This document shows positions 53,509 through 62,578 of a stretch of 64,000 nucleotides of DNA, in pieces. Numbering within the stretch: position 1 is the stretch's first letter; each line of letters begins with the position of its first letter. The stretch is from contig CANBTT010000002.1 in NCBI GenBank assembly GCA_947372465.1, positions 62,001 to 126,000 on the forward strand, in the 5' to 3' direction. The DNA comes from Burkholderiales bacterium. GTDB lineage: Bacteria; Pseudomonadota; Gammaproteobacteria; Burkholderiales; Burkholderiaceae_C. A program made the translations under genes and the position numbers. Below the pieces are notes generated by a model that saw nothing but the letters and a program-made list of their open reading frames with translations, had not been told where the DNA came from and did not search any database.

Positions 53509-54732
53509 TTAATTCAATGGGCCCAAGAACACCTCACCACTGTAGGCCTCGGCGCTTGCCTCAATGTGCTCAGGCCACTGGCTTGGGTTGGCGCTGAAGG
53601 TTTGTCGTAAATGTGCTGGCCTGGGTTTTCCGTCCCAGCCAATTTGTTCCATTTCCCAGTAAAGTTCAATCAAAAATCCATCAGGATCGATGGCAAAGAC
53701 GTGGTGGCCTATGCCGCAAGAGATCTCGCTGGGCAGCTCCATGAACTTCACCCCATTGGCTTTCAGATGTGCAACGGCGTCCAAAAGCTGCTTGTAGCTG
53801 CCCACTTGCACGGCAAAGGACAAGAGGGTGGAGGGGTTGGGAAGATGAAGATCTTTGGCCAAGGCTTTGGGGTACAAAGCGATGGAGTGATGCTCTGTAT
53901 TGGCTCGCAAAAAGACACAGCGGTGATTGTGAACCATGGCCTCTTCTGTCACTTTAAGGCCCATGGTTTGCGTGTAGAAATGCAAGGTGTCTTCTAGATC
54001 GTCTACAAAAATTCTCAATGGGCCAACGCGAGATATTTTGAAGGGTCTGGCCAAGAGAACGCCACCCACATCAAAGGTCTCGGGTCCGTGCACATCCTTT
54101 CTCCAGCCTGAGTGGATGTCGATGCCTTGTTCAAGGGCATGAGAGACTTCAGAAAATTCGGACGGGTGGGGCAGTTGAGGGGGTTTTAAATGTTTGATGG
54201 TGTGCATTTCTGCCGATTTGGACAGACCACTCCAGCCAATTTGCTCAATGCCGTAGTAAAGCTCGTTGATGTGTCCTGCCGGGTCGACTGGGTAAAAGTG
54301 CCAGTTCGATCCAGGGGTGTCTCTGCCTGCGCGAAGAATCTTGATGTTGTTTTTGTTTGCCCAGTCGTGTCCATTGACGACTTCTCTGAGTGTGCTGACT
54401 TGCCAAGTGATTTGATTGATGGTGAGATCAGGATAGTCTTTGTAATGCGGATTCGCATTGGAGACGGCCTCTTTTGGGAAAAGCACAAAGGAATGGTGAT
54501 CGGTGCCGTGTCTGGTAAAAAGACCTATCGTGGGACCAACTTTTGATCGAATGGGTTCAGGAATTCGGGGTCCAAAATCCAAATGATCAGAGACCTCAAA
54601 GCCCAAGAGTCGACCGTAAAAGTCCATGGACTCGTTGGGGGATTTGACATTGATGCCGAAGTGCCCAAGGCGTCTGATCTGAAAAGGGCGCTCAAGGAGG
54701 GTGCCGTCAACGTTAATTTTGTCTGTGGTCAT
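53509..54732 (-). CDS. Two-domain VOC-family extradiol dioxygenase-like protein
   Basis: 407 aa with two fused glyoxalase-type domains, each followed by the same EQIGWDGK/EQIGWSGL ending (about 25-180 and 215-375). The first domain has the metal-ligand pattern LGHFGINV, HHSFVLFP and NELYYG; the second has VGPLRIFV (His replaced by Leu), HHSIALYP and IELYWEME. In classic extradiol dioxygenases the second domain carries iron; here the first domain retains more ligands. It is the first gene of the operon with Bug, Ldh and deacylase, and is divergent from the next Bug gene. Confidence 0.85.
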   Translation of the reverse strand: MTTDKINVDGTLLERPFQIRRLGHFGINVKSPNESMDFYGRLLGFEVSDHLDFGPRIPEPIRSKVGPTIGLFTRHGTDHHSFVLFPKEAVSNANPHYKDYPDLTINQITWQVSTLREVVNGHDWANKNNIKILRAGRDTPGSNWHFYPVDPAGHINELYYGIEQIGWSGLSKSAEMHTIKHLKPPQLPHPSEFSEVSHALEQGIDIHSGWRKDVHGPETFDVGGVLLARPFKISRVGPLRIFVDDLEDTLHFYTQTMGLKVTEEAMVHNHRCVFLRANTEHHSIALYPKALAKDLHLPNPSTLLSFAVQVGSYKQLLDAVAHLKANGVKFMELPSEISCGIGHHVFAIDPDGFLIELYWEMEQIGWDGKPRPAHLRQTFSANPSQWPEHIEASAEAYSGEVFLGPLN

Positions 54733-54944
54733 GTTTTTGTATCCCGTGTGGGTGTTCTTTTAGCAATGAAACAAGAGCGCGAATGATACCTGTTTTAGGG
54801 CTTGATTCATACGGGCATTTCCCTGAGCAAAGGTCAAATTGGAGACCCCTGGTGGGCTTGGTTTTACCTGATATGTAGAGCGAATGCTTTGAGTTAGAGT
54901 TCAAGTCTCTTGGAAGCTCTTTGTTTTTTTGCGGGTTTTTTCAC

Positions 54945-55904
54945 ATGTCCAGATCATTCGTGCGACTCAAGTTTCAATTTCTGAGCTTGGCGTTTTTTTC
55001 TTTGATGGGCCTCGTGTGCGAGGCGGCCAACCTCAATTTGGTGGTGCCCACCACGCCTGCAGCAGGGCCTGATATCTTGGCGCGTATTTTGGCCAAGGAG
55101 CTCATTGCTCGTTTTGGGACCACTGTGGTGGTGGACAACAGGCCTGGAGCGAGCGGCAATATTGCCAACGAGTACGTTTCAAGATCGAAGCCCGATGGCT
55201 CAACTTTGCTTGTTGCCTCCACCAGCTTTGCACTCAATTCAGCGGTCAATCCCAATCAATCTTACGACCCGATCAAAGATTTTGTACCCATCGCCTTGCT
55301 GGGAACAGGAACCTTGTGTTTGGTCACACCAACCAGTTTGGCGCCCAATACGCTCAGTGAGTTTATCAATCTCTCAAAAGCCAGCCAACTTGATTATGCA
55401 ACGCCTGGTAATGGCACACCTCAACACCTGTCCATGGAGTTGTTCAAACTGGAGGCGGGATTAAATTTGTTTCACATTCCTTTTAAGGCGGCCTCCAATG
55501 CCATCAACGATTTAACAGGCGGTCATGTCTCAGCAATGATTGTCCCCATGCACACGGTGTTGCCGCTGTACAAGGCTGGGAAACTAAAAATGTTGGCTGT
55601 GATGAGCAAAGAGCGCTCAGCACTGGCGCCAAACGTTCAGACATTTAAAGAGCAAGGCTATCCGAAACTACAGGTCGATGTTTGGTACGCATTGCTTGCG
55701 CCTAAAGGCACAAGTGCCAGTGCGGCTCAGCAACTCAACGATCAAATCAATCAGATTTTGAAATCGGCGGACGTCACTTCCCAATTGGCCAACCATGGCA
55801 TTGATGTTGCGGGAGGTTCTTCGTCTCAGTTGGGGGATCTTTTAATGACAGAGATGAGCCGTTGGAGCCAGGTGGTTAAAAGCGCGCACATTAAAGCCGA
55901 TTGA
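54945..55904 (+). CDS. Bug/TctC-family periplasmic solute-binding protein
   Basis: 319 aa from ATG 54945 (the longer frame from 54921 uses TTG). Signal core is SLAFFSLMGLVCEA. Blocks seen are LNLVVPTTPAAGPDILAR, VDNRPGASGNIANEYVSRS, KPDGSTLLV, DYATPGNGTPQHLSMELF and HIPFKAASNAIND. It resembles the receptor at 91-1065 in its SPGNGTHHHLSMELL-type block, suggesting that the two are close paralogues. It is divergent from the VOC operon with a 212-bp gap. Confidence 0.92.
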   Translation: MSRSFVRLKFQFLSLAFFSLMGLVCEAANLNLVVPTTPAAGPDILARILAKELIARFGTTVVVDNRPGASGNIANEYVSRSKPDGSTLLVASTSFALNSAVNPNQSYDPIKDFVPIALLGTGTLCLVTPTSLAPNTLSEFINLSKASQLDYATPGNGTPQHLSMELFKLEAGLNLFHIPFKAASNAINDLTGGHVSAMIVPMHTVLPLYKAGKLKMLAVMSKERSALAPNVQTFKEQGYPKLQVDVWYALLAPKGTSASAAQQLNDQINQILKSADVTSQLANHGIDVAGGSSSQLGDLLMTEMSRWSQVVKSAHIKAD

Positions 55905-56032
55905 TATTGACTTTGAGTTGACCAAACTGATCGACATGGACTTTAGATTTTCCCCAAATCCATGCGCTATTTATTTAATACGATGTATATTATGTTAAGT
56001 TATAAAAACACCCGCGACTTAGGATTGAAAGC

Positions 56033-57223
56033 ATGAACCCTCTTTGTACACAGGCTCTCAAAGGGTTTCTCTTCTTTCTTTGTTTGTCCTCTATCGCCCA
56101 AGTCCAGGCCTTCGCCACTGAACAGATCCATCCACCCGCAGCACAGAGTCAAGCCGCCCAAGAATTCATCAGCCGTGATCACTTCGTCACGCATCGTTCC
56201 ACCTTGCTTTCAAATTTGAATCAGCCAGTGGGAATTTTTGTTCGAGAAAAAGTCTTGCATCGTTATGCGAACTCTAAGCGGCCTGTCGTTCTATTCGTTC
56301 ACGGTGCCACGGTCCCAAGCGTCCCGGATTTTGATTTGAACTTTGAAGATTACAACTGGATGGCTTACTTGGCCCGCCGAGGCTTTAGGGTCTATGCAAT
56401 GGATTTAAGTGGTTATGGCGTATCGCCCAGGCCCTTGATGGATGATCCTTGCCAAGTGGCTCCTCAGTACCGTGAAAGTTTGAATCAGGAGGTGGCCTCT
56501 GTCGTTTGTAAAACCCATTCAGGACACGAATTCAACACGATTCACGACGATTGGGCTGAAATCGACACGGTGGTCGACCATCTCAGGCGCACCAATCGTC
56601 TTAAGACCATCGACATGGTCGGTTGGTCAGCTGGTGGCCCTAGAGTGGGTGGTTATTTGGCCAAGCACCCTGAAAAAGTTGCTCGGGCCATGCTTTATGC
56701 ACCCAGTCCCACATTGAACAAAGATCCACAGAAACAAGCCCCTCTTGGCCATGCTGTGTCCTTGCAGTCGCGCGAAGACTTTGAGCTCAAGCGCTGGGAT
56801 CCAGATGTTCGGTGTTCCAATCAGGTCACACAAAAGGCGCGTGATGCAGTTTGGTCTGAAGTGATGAAATGGGATTCAACGGGCGCCGTTTGGGGCCCCA
56901 AAGATGTAGGTGTCATGCGAGGACGAATTGCCAGTCAATTCAACTGGACACCCGAGATGGCTCAAAAAGTGGTCACCCCAACGCTCGTTGTTGTCGGTGA
57001 ATTTGACCGCTTGGCTGAAAGAAAATCTGTCTACGATCAAATCTCATCCAAGCAAAAGGTGTTCGTTGGTGTTGACTGTGCCTCACACTTTATGCTTTGG
57101 GAAAAGCAACGCCACATCTTGCATCAGACGTCCTTTGAGTGGTTTGGCAAGGGCACCATCCAGGGTCGTTCTGATGGGGTTTTCACTGTCGATGAAGCTC
57201 AACAATTTAGATTGATCAGGTGA
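56033..57223 (+). CDS. Exported alpha/beta hydrolase
   Basis: 396 aa with a signal peptide (residues 1-30, cleavage near VQAFA). The oxyanion block is VLFVHGATVPSVPDFD, the nucleophile is S199 in VGWSAGG, the acid is in VVGEFDRLAE and the base is the His in DCASHFMLW. A LDLSGYG-like MDLSGYGVSPRP loop precedes the nucleophile as in epoxide hydrolase/haloperoxidase-like members. It stands alone upstream of the convergent ankyrin gene. Substrate unknown; likely a periplasmic ester or lactone hydrolase. Confidence 0.85.
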   Translation: MNPLCTQALKGFLFFLCLSSIAQVQAFATEQIHPPAAQSQAAQEFISRDHFVTHRSTLLSNLNQPVGIFVREKVLHRYANSKRPVVLFVHGATVPSVPDFDLNFEDYNWMAYLARRGFRVYAMDLSGYGVSPRPLMDDPCQVAPQYRESLNQEVASVVCKTHSGHEFNTIHDDWAEIDTVVDHLRRTNRLKTIDMVGWSAGGPRVGGYLAKHPEKVARAMLYAPSPTLNKDPQKQAPLGHAVSLQSREDFELKRWDPDVRCSNQVTQKARDAVWSEVMKWDSTGAVWGPKDVGVMRGRIASQFNWTPEMAQKVVTPTLVVVGEFDRLAERKSVYDQISSKQKVFVGVDCASHFMLWEKQRHILHQTSFEWFGKGTIQGRSDGVFTVDEAQQFRLIR

Positions 57224-57242
57224 GTTTTTGCGCTCCCACGGT

Positions 57243-57926
57243 TCATTTGTTTTTCTCGCGCCAAGCCTTCAAATAGGCCTTGATCAATTCAAAACTCTCA
57301 TTTTGTTTTTCTCGAGCCGCAAAATCCATGGCAGACATGTCCTTGTCATTGATCAAGCTGGGATCGGCGCCCTCTTCAAGCAAGACTTTGCAAGCCAAGG
57401 GGTTGCTTGAATACCCAGCGGCCATCATCAATGGGGTCGTTCCGTTTGGAGATGCTGTGTCAATGTAGGCGTTTGCTTCCAACAACAAACGAATCATCTC
57501 TATGTTTCCCTTGCTGGCGGCATAGTGCAAGGGTGTCCAACCTGGTTTGTTCACGTCTGCCCCTTGATCCATCAAGAGTTTGGCGGTTTCCAGGTAACCC
57601 TTGATGCTTGCGATCATGAGGGGCGTTTCATCGTGTTCATTGCGATCATCGATGGGCATGCCTTTCGTTAAGATCAGCACTTTCGCCGCCTTCAAGGCGC
57701 CCGCGTTCAGTGCCACAAACAAGCCGTTGATGCCCTTCTCATTGGGCGTCCTTGGATCGAAACCTCGGTTCAACAGGTTGGAAATTGACCAGTCATCGTC
57801 CTTCGCGATGGCGCTGAAATAGTCCTCATAGGAGCCGGCTTGGCAAGTCAGTGAGGCGCAGGCCAAGAGACCAACGAGCACTAAAAAAAATGAATTTTTT
57901 AACTTTAAGAGCATTTTATAAGCCAT
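57243..57926 (-). CDS. Exported ankyrin-repeat protein
   Basis: 227 aa; ATGs at 57926 and 57914 are both possible. A signal peptide ends near LTCQAGS. Four to five ankyrin repeats follow from about residue 50 (NGLFVALNAG, DETPLMIASIKGY, GWTPLHYAASKG, GTTPLMMAAGYSS, MSAMDFAAREK), each with the expected beta-turn/helix spacing. Ankyrin repeats bind proteins. The gene sits beside tatD in the same orientation, an arrangement common in Burkholderiales as I recall. Periplasmic function unknown. Confidence 0.88.
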   Translation of the reverse strand: MAYKMLLKLKNSFFLVLVGLLACASLTCQAGSYEDYFSAIAKDDDWSISNLLNRGFDPRTPNEKGINGLFVALNAGALKAAKVLILTKGMPIDDRNEHDETPLMIASIKGYLETAKLLMDQGADVNKPGWTPLHYAASKGNIEMIRLLLEANAYIDTASPNGTTPLMMAAGYSSNPLACKVLLEEGADPSLINDKDMSAMDFAAREKQNESFELIKAYLKAWREKNK

Positions 57927-57990
57927 TGAATTTAAATAGGTTTATTTCTTTTCTTAATCAATTACTTTAAGATGGTTCGTGTTCGTCATC

Positions 57991-58782
57991 TCAGCGAGCA
58001 AGTTGAAACAAGTTCTCAAAATTGCTGCTGGTGTGGTGTGCAACTTCTTCCACACTGACGCCCTTTAAAAGGGCTATTTCTTGCGCAACAAAGGGCACAT
58101 AACTGGGGTTGTTGGTCTTGCCTCTGTGGGGACTGGGCGCCAAATAGGGACTATCGGTTTCAATCAGCATGCGCTCCAAGGGCACCCATTTGGCGACCTC
58201 TTTGATCTCTTTGGCATTTTTAAACGTGACGATGCCAGAAAAGGAGATGTAAAAGCCCAAATCAAGGGCCGCTTTTGCAACCTCCATGCTCTCTGTAAAG
58301 CAATGAAAGACACCACCAACGCTGCCCGATTGACCATCTTCGCCCTCTTCCTTGAGGATGCTCAAGGTGTCGACTGAGGCCTCACGGGTGTGAATGATCA
58401 AAGGCAGTTTGCTTTCCTGCGCAAAACGAATGTGCGTTCTAAAGCGCTCTCTTTGCCAGTGCATGTCTAGAACACTTCGCCCATTTAAGCGGTAGTAGTC
58501 CAGTCCCGTCTCACCAATGCCGACCACTTTGCCCCGGTTCACGCGGGCGCGAAAGTCCTCTAAACTGGGCTCTTGAACCTCATCTTCATCGGGGTGAACG
58601 CCCAAGGTGCACCAAAAATTGTCGTACGCCTGCGCCAAGCCCTGAACCGAGTCAAATGTTTCTAATTTTGTGCTGATGATCAACGCTCTGTCGACAAGTG
58701 CATTTTGCATGTCTTGTCGAATTTGTGCCATTTGAGGTTCAAATTCTGGGTAATTTAAATGGCAATGTGAGTCGACAAACAT
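57991..58782 (-). CDS. tatD: TatD-family metal-dependent deoxyribonuclease
   Basis: 263 aa, full length. Metal ligands appear in order: VDSHCHLNYPEF (HxH), GIGETGLDYY (Glu), LIIHTREAS (His), GGVFHCFTES (His) and ETDSPYLAPSPHRGK (Asp). This is the complete TatD set, consistent with a Mg-dependent 3'-5' exonuclease acting in DNA repair and turnover. It lies downstream of tmk and holB on the same strand, 71 bp after holB. Confidence 0.95.
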   Translation of the reverse strand: MFVDSHCHLNYPEFEPQMAQIRQDMQNALVDRALIISTKLETFDSVQGLAQAYDNFWCTLGVHPDEDEVQEPSLEDFRARVNRGKVVGIGETGLDYYRLNGRSVLDMHWQRERFRTHIRFAQESKLPLIIHTREASVDTLSILKEEGEDGQSGSVGGVFHCFTESMEVAKAALDLGFYISFSGIVTFKNAKEIKEVAKWVPLERMLIETDSPYLAPSPHRGKTNNPSYVPFVAQEIALLKGVSVEEVAHHTSSNFENLFQLAR

Positions 58783-58853
58783 GGTGATAAAAGGCGTCTA
58801 AGGGGGGTCAATGAACAAAAGTGCGGCAAAAAACACTGGAATGTTAAAGCCTG

Positions 58854-59852
58854 TCAATGCTTCATCAAAAAGTGCTTTGCTTGGGAGACCAGGGCCTCTT
58901 GCATCAAGCCCAGGTTGTAGGGGTGGTTGGCCGTTTGTGCGGAGGTGATCAGTGATTTTGACCACTCGCTCAAGGCCTCAAAAGTGGCTTTCTTGGGCAA
59001 GGCTTTGGGTGCAAAGTATCTTGGCTCGGCCCCTTGAGCCAGACACATCATGTCATAGCAAATTTTTTGTAAGAGCGTCACCGTTTGCGGACCGCTGAAT
59101 TCTTTTAAGAGACTGACACTGCCAGAGGCCACTGAGGTGGGCAAACGCTGCCAATCCTCTGGGCCAAGACCTGAATGGTGGGCCATGTCTAGGGCGTCCA
59201 CGGGACGTTGACCCGTGGCTTGAAGCCAAACCAGCGCGTGCTCTTGACTGAGTCCCTTGTCCATCAACCATTGAAGACTTTCTTCATGGCTGGGCCAAGC
59301 CATGGTGTAGGTTTGACAGCGCGATCGGATGGTGGGCAAGAGCATGTGAGAGGCACTGGTGCTCAGGACAAATTTAAAGCCCTCGGGCGGCTCCTCCAGC
59401 GTTTTCAAGAGTGTGTTGGCGGTCACATGGTTCATGCGTTCTGCAGGATAGACCATGGCCACCTTGCCGCTCAAGCCAGAGCGCGTGCTTTGGCTGAAGG
59501 TGATCAACTCACGACACGCTTCTACCTTGATCTCTTTGCTGGGTTTTCTTTCTTTCTTTTCAAGCTCTCTTTGTACCTTTTCATTCAAAGGCCAATCGAG
59601 CTCCATCATGTCAACCTCGGGCATCAAAGCAAAGAAATCGGGGTTGGTGCGTACATCAAAGCCGTGGCAACTGCTGCATTGGTGACAGGCCCCTGTCGGC
59701 TTGGGTGCTTCACACAACCAGGCCTTGGCCAAATGAACGGCCAATTCATATTGACCAAGACCGGATGGGCCCTGGATCAACCAAGCGTGTCCCTTTTGCG
59801 CCAACAAATGGGTGAGTTGTCGGCCAAGCCAAGGATAGATTGCGTCTTTCAA
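58854..59852 (-). CDS. holB: DNA polymerase III subunit delta'
   Basis: 332 aa when started at TTG 59852, which shares TTGA with the tmk stop and has a GGAG ribosome-binding site; the longer frame to 59948 runs deep into tmk. The P-loop-like GPSGLGQYELAVHLA has Gln where ATP-binding clamp loaders have Lys, as expected for the non-ATPase delta' subunit. A zinc-binding cluster follows (CHQCSSC), then the SRC motif in LLPTIRSRCQTY. It is part of the clamp loader and is translationally coupled to tmk. Confidence 0.92.
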   Translation of the reverse strand: MKDAIYPWLGRQLTHLLAQKGHAWLIQGPSGLGQYELAVHLAKAWLCEAPKPTGACHQCSSCHGFDVRTNPDFFALMPEVDMMELDWPLNEKVQRELEKKERKPSKEIKVEACRELITFSQSTRSGLSGKVAMVYPAERMNHVTANTLLKTLEEPPEGFKFVLSTSASHMLLPTIRSRCQTYTMAWPSHEESLQWLMDKGLSQEHALVWLQATGQRPVDALDMAHHSGLGPEDWQRLPTSVASGSVSLLKEFSGPQTVTLLQKICYDMMCLAQGAEPRYFAPKALPKKATFEALSEWSKSLITSAQTANHPYNLGLMQEALVSQAKHFLMKH

Positions 59853-60541
59853 GTCCTTTTCTCCGATGGCGAAGTGGTCAAATCGACCGTGGGCACCACG
59901 ATGCTGAGCCACCCCTTGGCAAGCAAGCCACGGGTGAGTTGCTGCCACACCTCGTGCTTGGTTTTGGAGGCATCAATCTTTAAGAATCGGGCCGGTGACT
60001 CTGCCTGGCGTTTTCCATAAGCGGCCTGAACCAAGCTGAAAAACTCGGCATTCTGCGACTCAAAACGGTCCGGCGTTCGTGCTTGAACGAGCCGTTGAGC
60101 GGCCACCTGGGGGTCGAGATCAAACCACACCGTCAAATCGGGCTCGCTCAATGTGTTGGAATCCAATTCTTTTGATTGAACCCACTGCTCGAGTTGCTTT
60201 AAAACCTCCCAAGAGACCCCCCTGCCCCCGCCTTGGTAGGCAAAGGTGGCGTCGGTGAAACGGTCACACAAGACCACATGGCCTTTGGCCAAGGCGGGCT
60301 CAATGACCGTTTTCAAATGGTCCCTGCGGGCCGCAAAAGCAATCAATGACTCCGTCAGGGGGTCCATTTGGGCGTTGAGCAAAAGAGCTCGCAAAGATTC
60401 GGCCAAGGGCGTGCCCCCAGGTTCCCGGGTCATGGTGACCGTGCGGCCTTGCTGTTCAAATGTTTTGGCCAAGCTCTCGATGTGGGTGGACTTGCCCGCA
60501 CCATCAATGCCCTCAAAACTGATCCATAGTCCCTGGCTCAT
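59849..60541 (-). CDS. tmk: Thymidylate kinase
   Basis: 230 aa. P-loop FEGIDGAGKST at residues 9-19, the DR motif in VLCDRFTDATFAYQGGGRG and the LID region with TMTREPGGTPLAE upstream match bacterial thymidylate kinases. It phosphorylates dTMP to dTDP for DNA synthesis. It overlaps the start of holB, so translation of the two is coupled. mltG lies upstream on the same strand but a plus-strand yggT gene is inserted between them. Confidence 0.96.
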   Translation of the reverse strand: MSQGLWISFEGIDGAGKSTHIESLAKTFEQQGRTVTMTREPGGTPLAESLRALLLNAQMDPLTESLIAFAARRDHLKTVIEPALAKGHVVLCDRFTDATFAYQGGGRGVSWEVLKQLEQWVQSKELDSNTLSEPDLTVWFDLDPQVAAQRLVQARTPDRFESQNAEFFSLVQAAYGKRQAESPARFLKIDASKTKHEVWQQLTRGLLAKGWLSIVVPTVDLTTSPSEKRT

Positions 60542-60665
60542 TGTGTTGCTTGGTCGTTGAAGGGGTAAATAGAAATTGTTCGCATGGAAGGGTTTGATTT
60601 TAGTTGGTTTTAAGTGCTTTTACGAACGATAAAAAACCGCACTTTTCCTTACAATGGATGAAAAC

Positions 60666-60696
60666 GGGTGCAGTTGAGTTGTTTTTAACTGTGCCC
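60666..60696 (+). promoter_or_regulatory. Stem-loop in the leader of the yggT gene
   Basis: GGGTGCAGTT (60666-60675) pairs with AACTGTGCCC (60687-60696) over ten positions with two G-U wobbles, around an 11-base U-rich loop. It lies 18 bases ahead of the yggT start codon and just upstream of its GAGAGG ribosome-binding site. A role in termination of upstream transcription or in translation control is possible. Confidence 0.35.
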
Positions 60697-60714
60697 TCCC
60701 ATTGAGAGGCATTC

Positions 60715-61290
60715 ATGTTTGGTCATATTTTTAGTCTTTTGATTGAGGTTTTGGCAAGCGTAGTGGCGAGCGCAGCCCTTTTAAGGATGTATTTGCAGTT
60801 TCACTTCATCCCCTTGTCGCTCAAGTCAGGCAATCCTTTTGCGCCGTTCTTGTTTGCCTCTACCAATTGGCTGGTCATCCCTTTAAGAAGAGTGACGCCC
60901 ACTTGGGGGCGTTTGGACATCGCGAGTCTATTGGGTGCTTATCTTGTGATGGTGCTGAAATGTGCGGCCCTGGTGGCTTTGGGGCAGTTGAGTGCTGAGC
61001 CATTGGCGCTCTTGATCGACTCGGTGTATGCCCTTCTAAGTTTGATCTTGTCATGTTTGTCAAGTTTGACCATTGCGTATGCATTGCTCTCCTGGATACA
61101 AAGAGACACGCCAGTTTTTGACCTCTTGAGTCGAATGGTCTTGCCTTTGCTTGTGCCCATCAGAAGAAAATTGCCATCGGTGGGGGGCTTGGACCTCTCG
61201 GTTTTCTTTTTGCTGATCTTGCTTCAGATCTTTGAAATTGTTTTAAGAGACGGGCACATTCAGTTGCTCAGACTCATTTGGAACGCCTAG
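60715..61290 (+). CDS. yggT: YggT-family membrane protein
   Basis: 191 aa with two copies of the YggT unit, each a pair of membrane helices: LLRMYLQFHFIPLSLKSGNPF ... VIPLRRVTP in the first half and YALLSWIQRDTPVFDLLSRM ... LLVPIRRKLPSVGGLDLSVF in the second. The paired RxL/PIRR motifs after each hairpin are family hallmarks. YggT proteins are linked to cell shape and ion homeostasis, without a settled reaction. It is on the opposite strand from tmk and mltG, interrupting that conserved order. Confidence 0.92.
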   Translation: MFGHIFSLLIEVLASVVASAALLRMYLQFHFIPLSLKSGNPFAPFLFASTNWLVIPLRRVTPTWGRLDIASLLGAYLVMVLKCAALVALGQLSAEPLALLIDSVYALLSLILSCLSSLTIAYALLSWIQRDTPVFDLLSRMVLPLLVPIRRKLPSVGGLDLSVFFLLILLQIFEIVLRDGHIQLLRLIWNA

Positions 61291-61313
61291 ACGCACATTT
61301 TTGAGCCTGCGCA

Positions 61314-62393
61314 TCAGTGCAAATGTCGCTGGTAGCGATTGACCGCTTGATTGTGTTCTTCAAGCGTTTCGCTGAAATAGCTTGAGCCATCGCCTTTGGC
61401 TACAAAGTAAAGCGCGCGACTGCTTTGGGGATGAAGGGCCGCATTCAAGGCGGCTTTTCCTGGCATGGCAATGGGCGTTGGTGGCAAACCTCGGCGGGTG
61501 TAGGTGTTCCAAGGGTGGTCGGTTTTAAGATCTTTTTTGGTCAAGTTGCCATTGAAGCTTTGCCCCAAGCCATAGATCACTGTGGGATCGGTTTGCAAGG
61601 GCATGCCAATTTGAAGTCGGTTGTGAAAAACGCTTGAAATCATTGGGCGGTCTTTGGCCATCCCCGTTTCCTTCTCGACGATGGAGGCCAAGATCAGGGC
61701 TTCCTCTGGGTTGGCGAGGACAAGGTTGGGCAAGCGCTCATTCCAAGCCTTTTGCAACTGATGGTCCATGGCCTTTTTGGCTCTGGCCAAGACTTTGAGG
61801 TCCGAGGTGTTTTTGCCAAAAGTGTAGGTGTCTGGATAAAAACGACCTTCTGCCGTTTTGCCATTTGTGGCAATGCGAGACAAAATTTCTTCATCGCTCA
61901 GTGCAGCGCTGTCGTGCTTTAATCCATCCGATTTGTTCAATGCGTTTCTAAATTGATGAAAGGTCCATCCCTCAACCAAGGTGACGGATTTAAGGCTTTC
62001 ATCTCCTCGCGTGATTTTTTGCAGAAAATCCCAAGGGCTCACCTCTTGGGCAATTTCATAACTTCCTGCCTTGATGTCCTTGGCTTGACCTGAGAGTCTA
62101 AAGAGCCAATAGACATAGGTGGCATTGATCTCTAGACCGCCCTCTTGCGCCAAGGCAATGATTTGACGCACAGTGGCGCCCGCTTCAATGTCCAAATCCA
62201 CGGTGTTTCGACCCGCTTGGTGCGCCATGGGCAAGAGCGCCAAGCCCAAAAGGTAAGCGCACAGCGCCAGCAAAGCGATGAGGCTCAAGAGCAAGCTGCG
62301 CATGACGCGACCACTCTCTTGAGTGCCACGCTTTGAAGCAGGGATCCGCTGACTGCCTTTTTTAGGATCCCATTTTGGGGGCTTGGATTTCAT
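61314..62393 (-). CDS. mltG: Endolytic murein transglycosylase
   Basis: 359 aa from ATG 62393 (a GTG lies one codon earlier). A basic N-terminus is followed by one membrane helix (about 33-55) and a LysM-like subdomain. The catalytic Glu is in LASIVEKETG, and NRLQIGMPLQTDPTVIYGLG and HPWNTYTRRGLPPTPIAMPG complete the YceG/MltG signature. It cleaves nascent glycan strands at the outer face of the inner membrane to set their length. In related genomes it neighbours tmk and ygfZ, as here. Confidence 0.95.
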   Translation of the reverse strand: MKSKPPKWDPKKGSQRIPASKRGTQESGRVMRSLLLSLIALLALCAYLLGLALLPMAHQAGRNTVDLDIEAGATVRQIIALAQEGGLEINATYVYWLFRLSGQAKDIKAGSYEIAQEVSPWDFLQKITRGDESLKSVTLVEGWTFHQFRNALNKSDGLKHDSAALSDEEILSRIATNGKTAEGRFYPDTYTFGKNTSDLKVLARAKKAMDHQLQKAWNERLPNLVLANPEEALILASIVEKETGMAKDRPMISSVFHNRLQIGMPLQTDPTVIYGLGQSFNGNLTKKDLKTDHPWNTYTRRGLPPTPIAMPGKAALNAALHPQSSRALYFVAKGDGSSYFSETLEEHNQAVNRYQRHLH

Positions 62394-62578
62394 CACAGAT
62401 TTAAAATGAAATGGTGGGCTGACACATGGAAAGTCTAGCCATGAAAAGGCACAAGGGCTTCATCGTGAGATGAGTTTTGTTATGATGCCATCATAAGGTA
62501 TCTTTTAGGCGCGCTCTTAAAATATCCGGCCAAGCCCCCCTTTTTTTATGATCTTCCTTACAGAGTTTCAAAATTTTG

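Noticed and set aside
59208-60020. 270-aa plus-strand ORF opposite holB and tmk
   Set aside because: It is the antisense shadow of two well-supported housekeeping genes.
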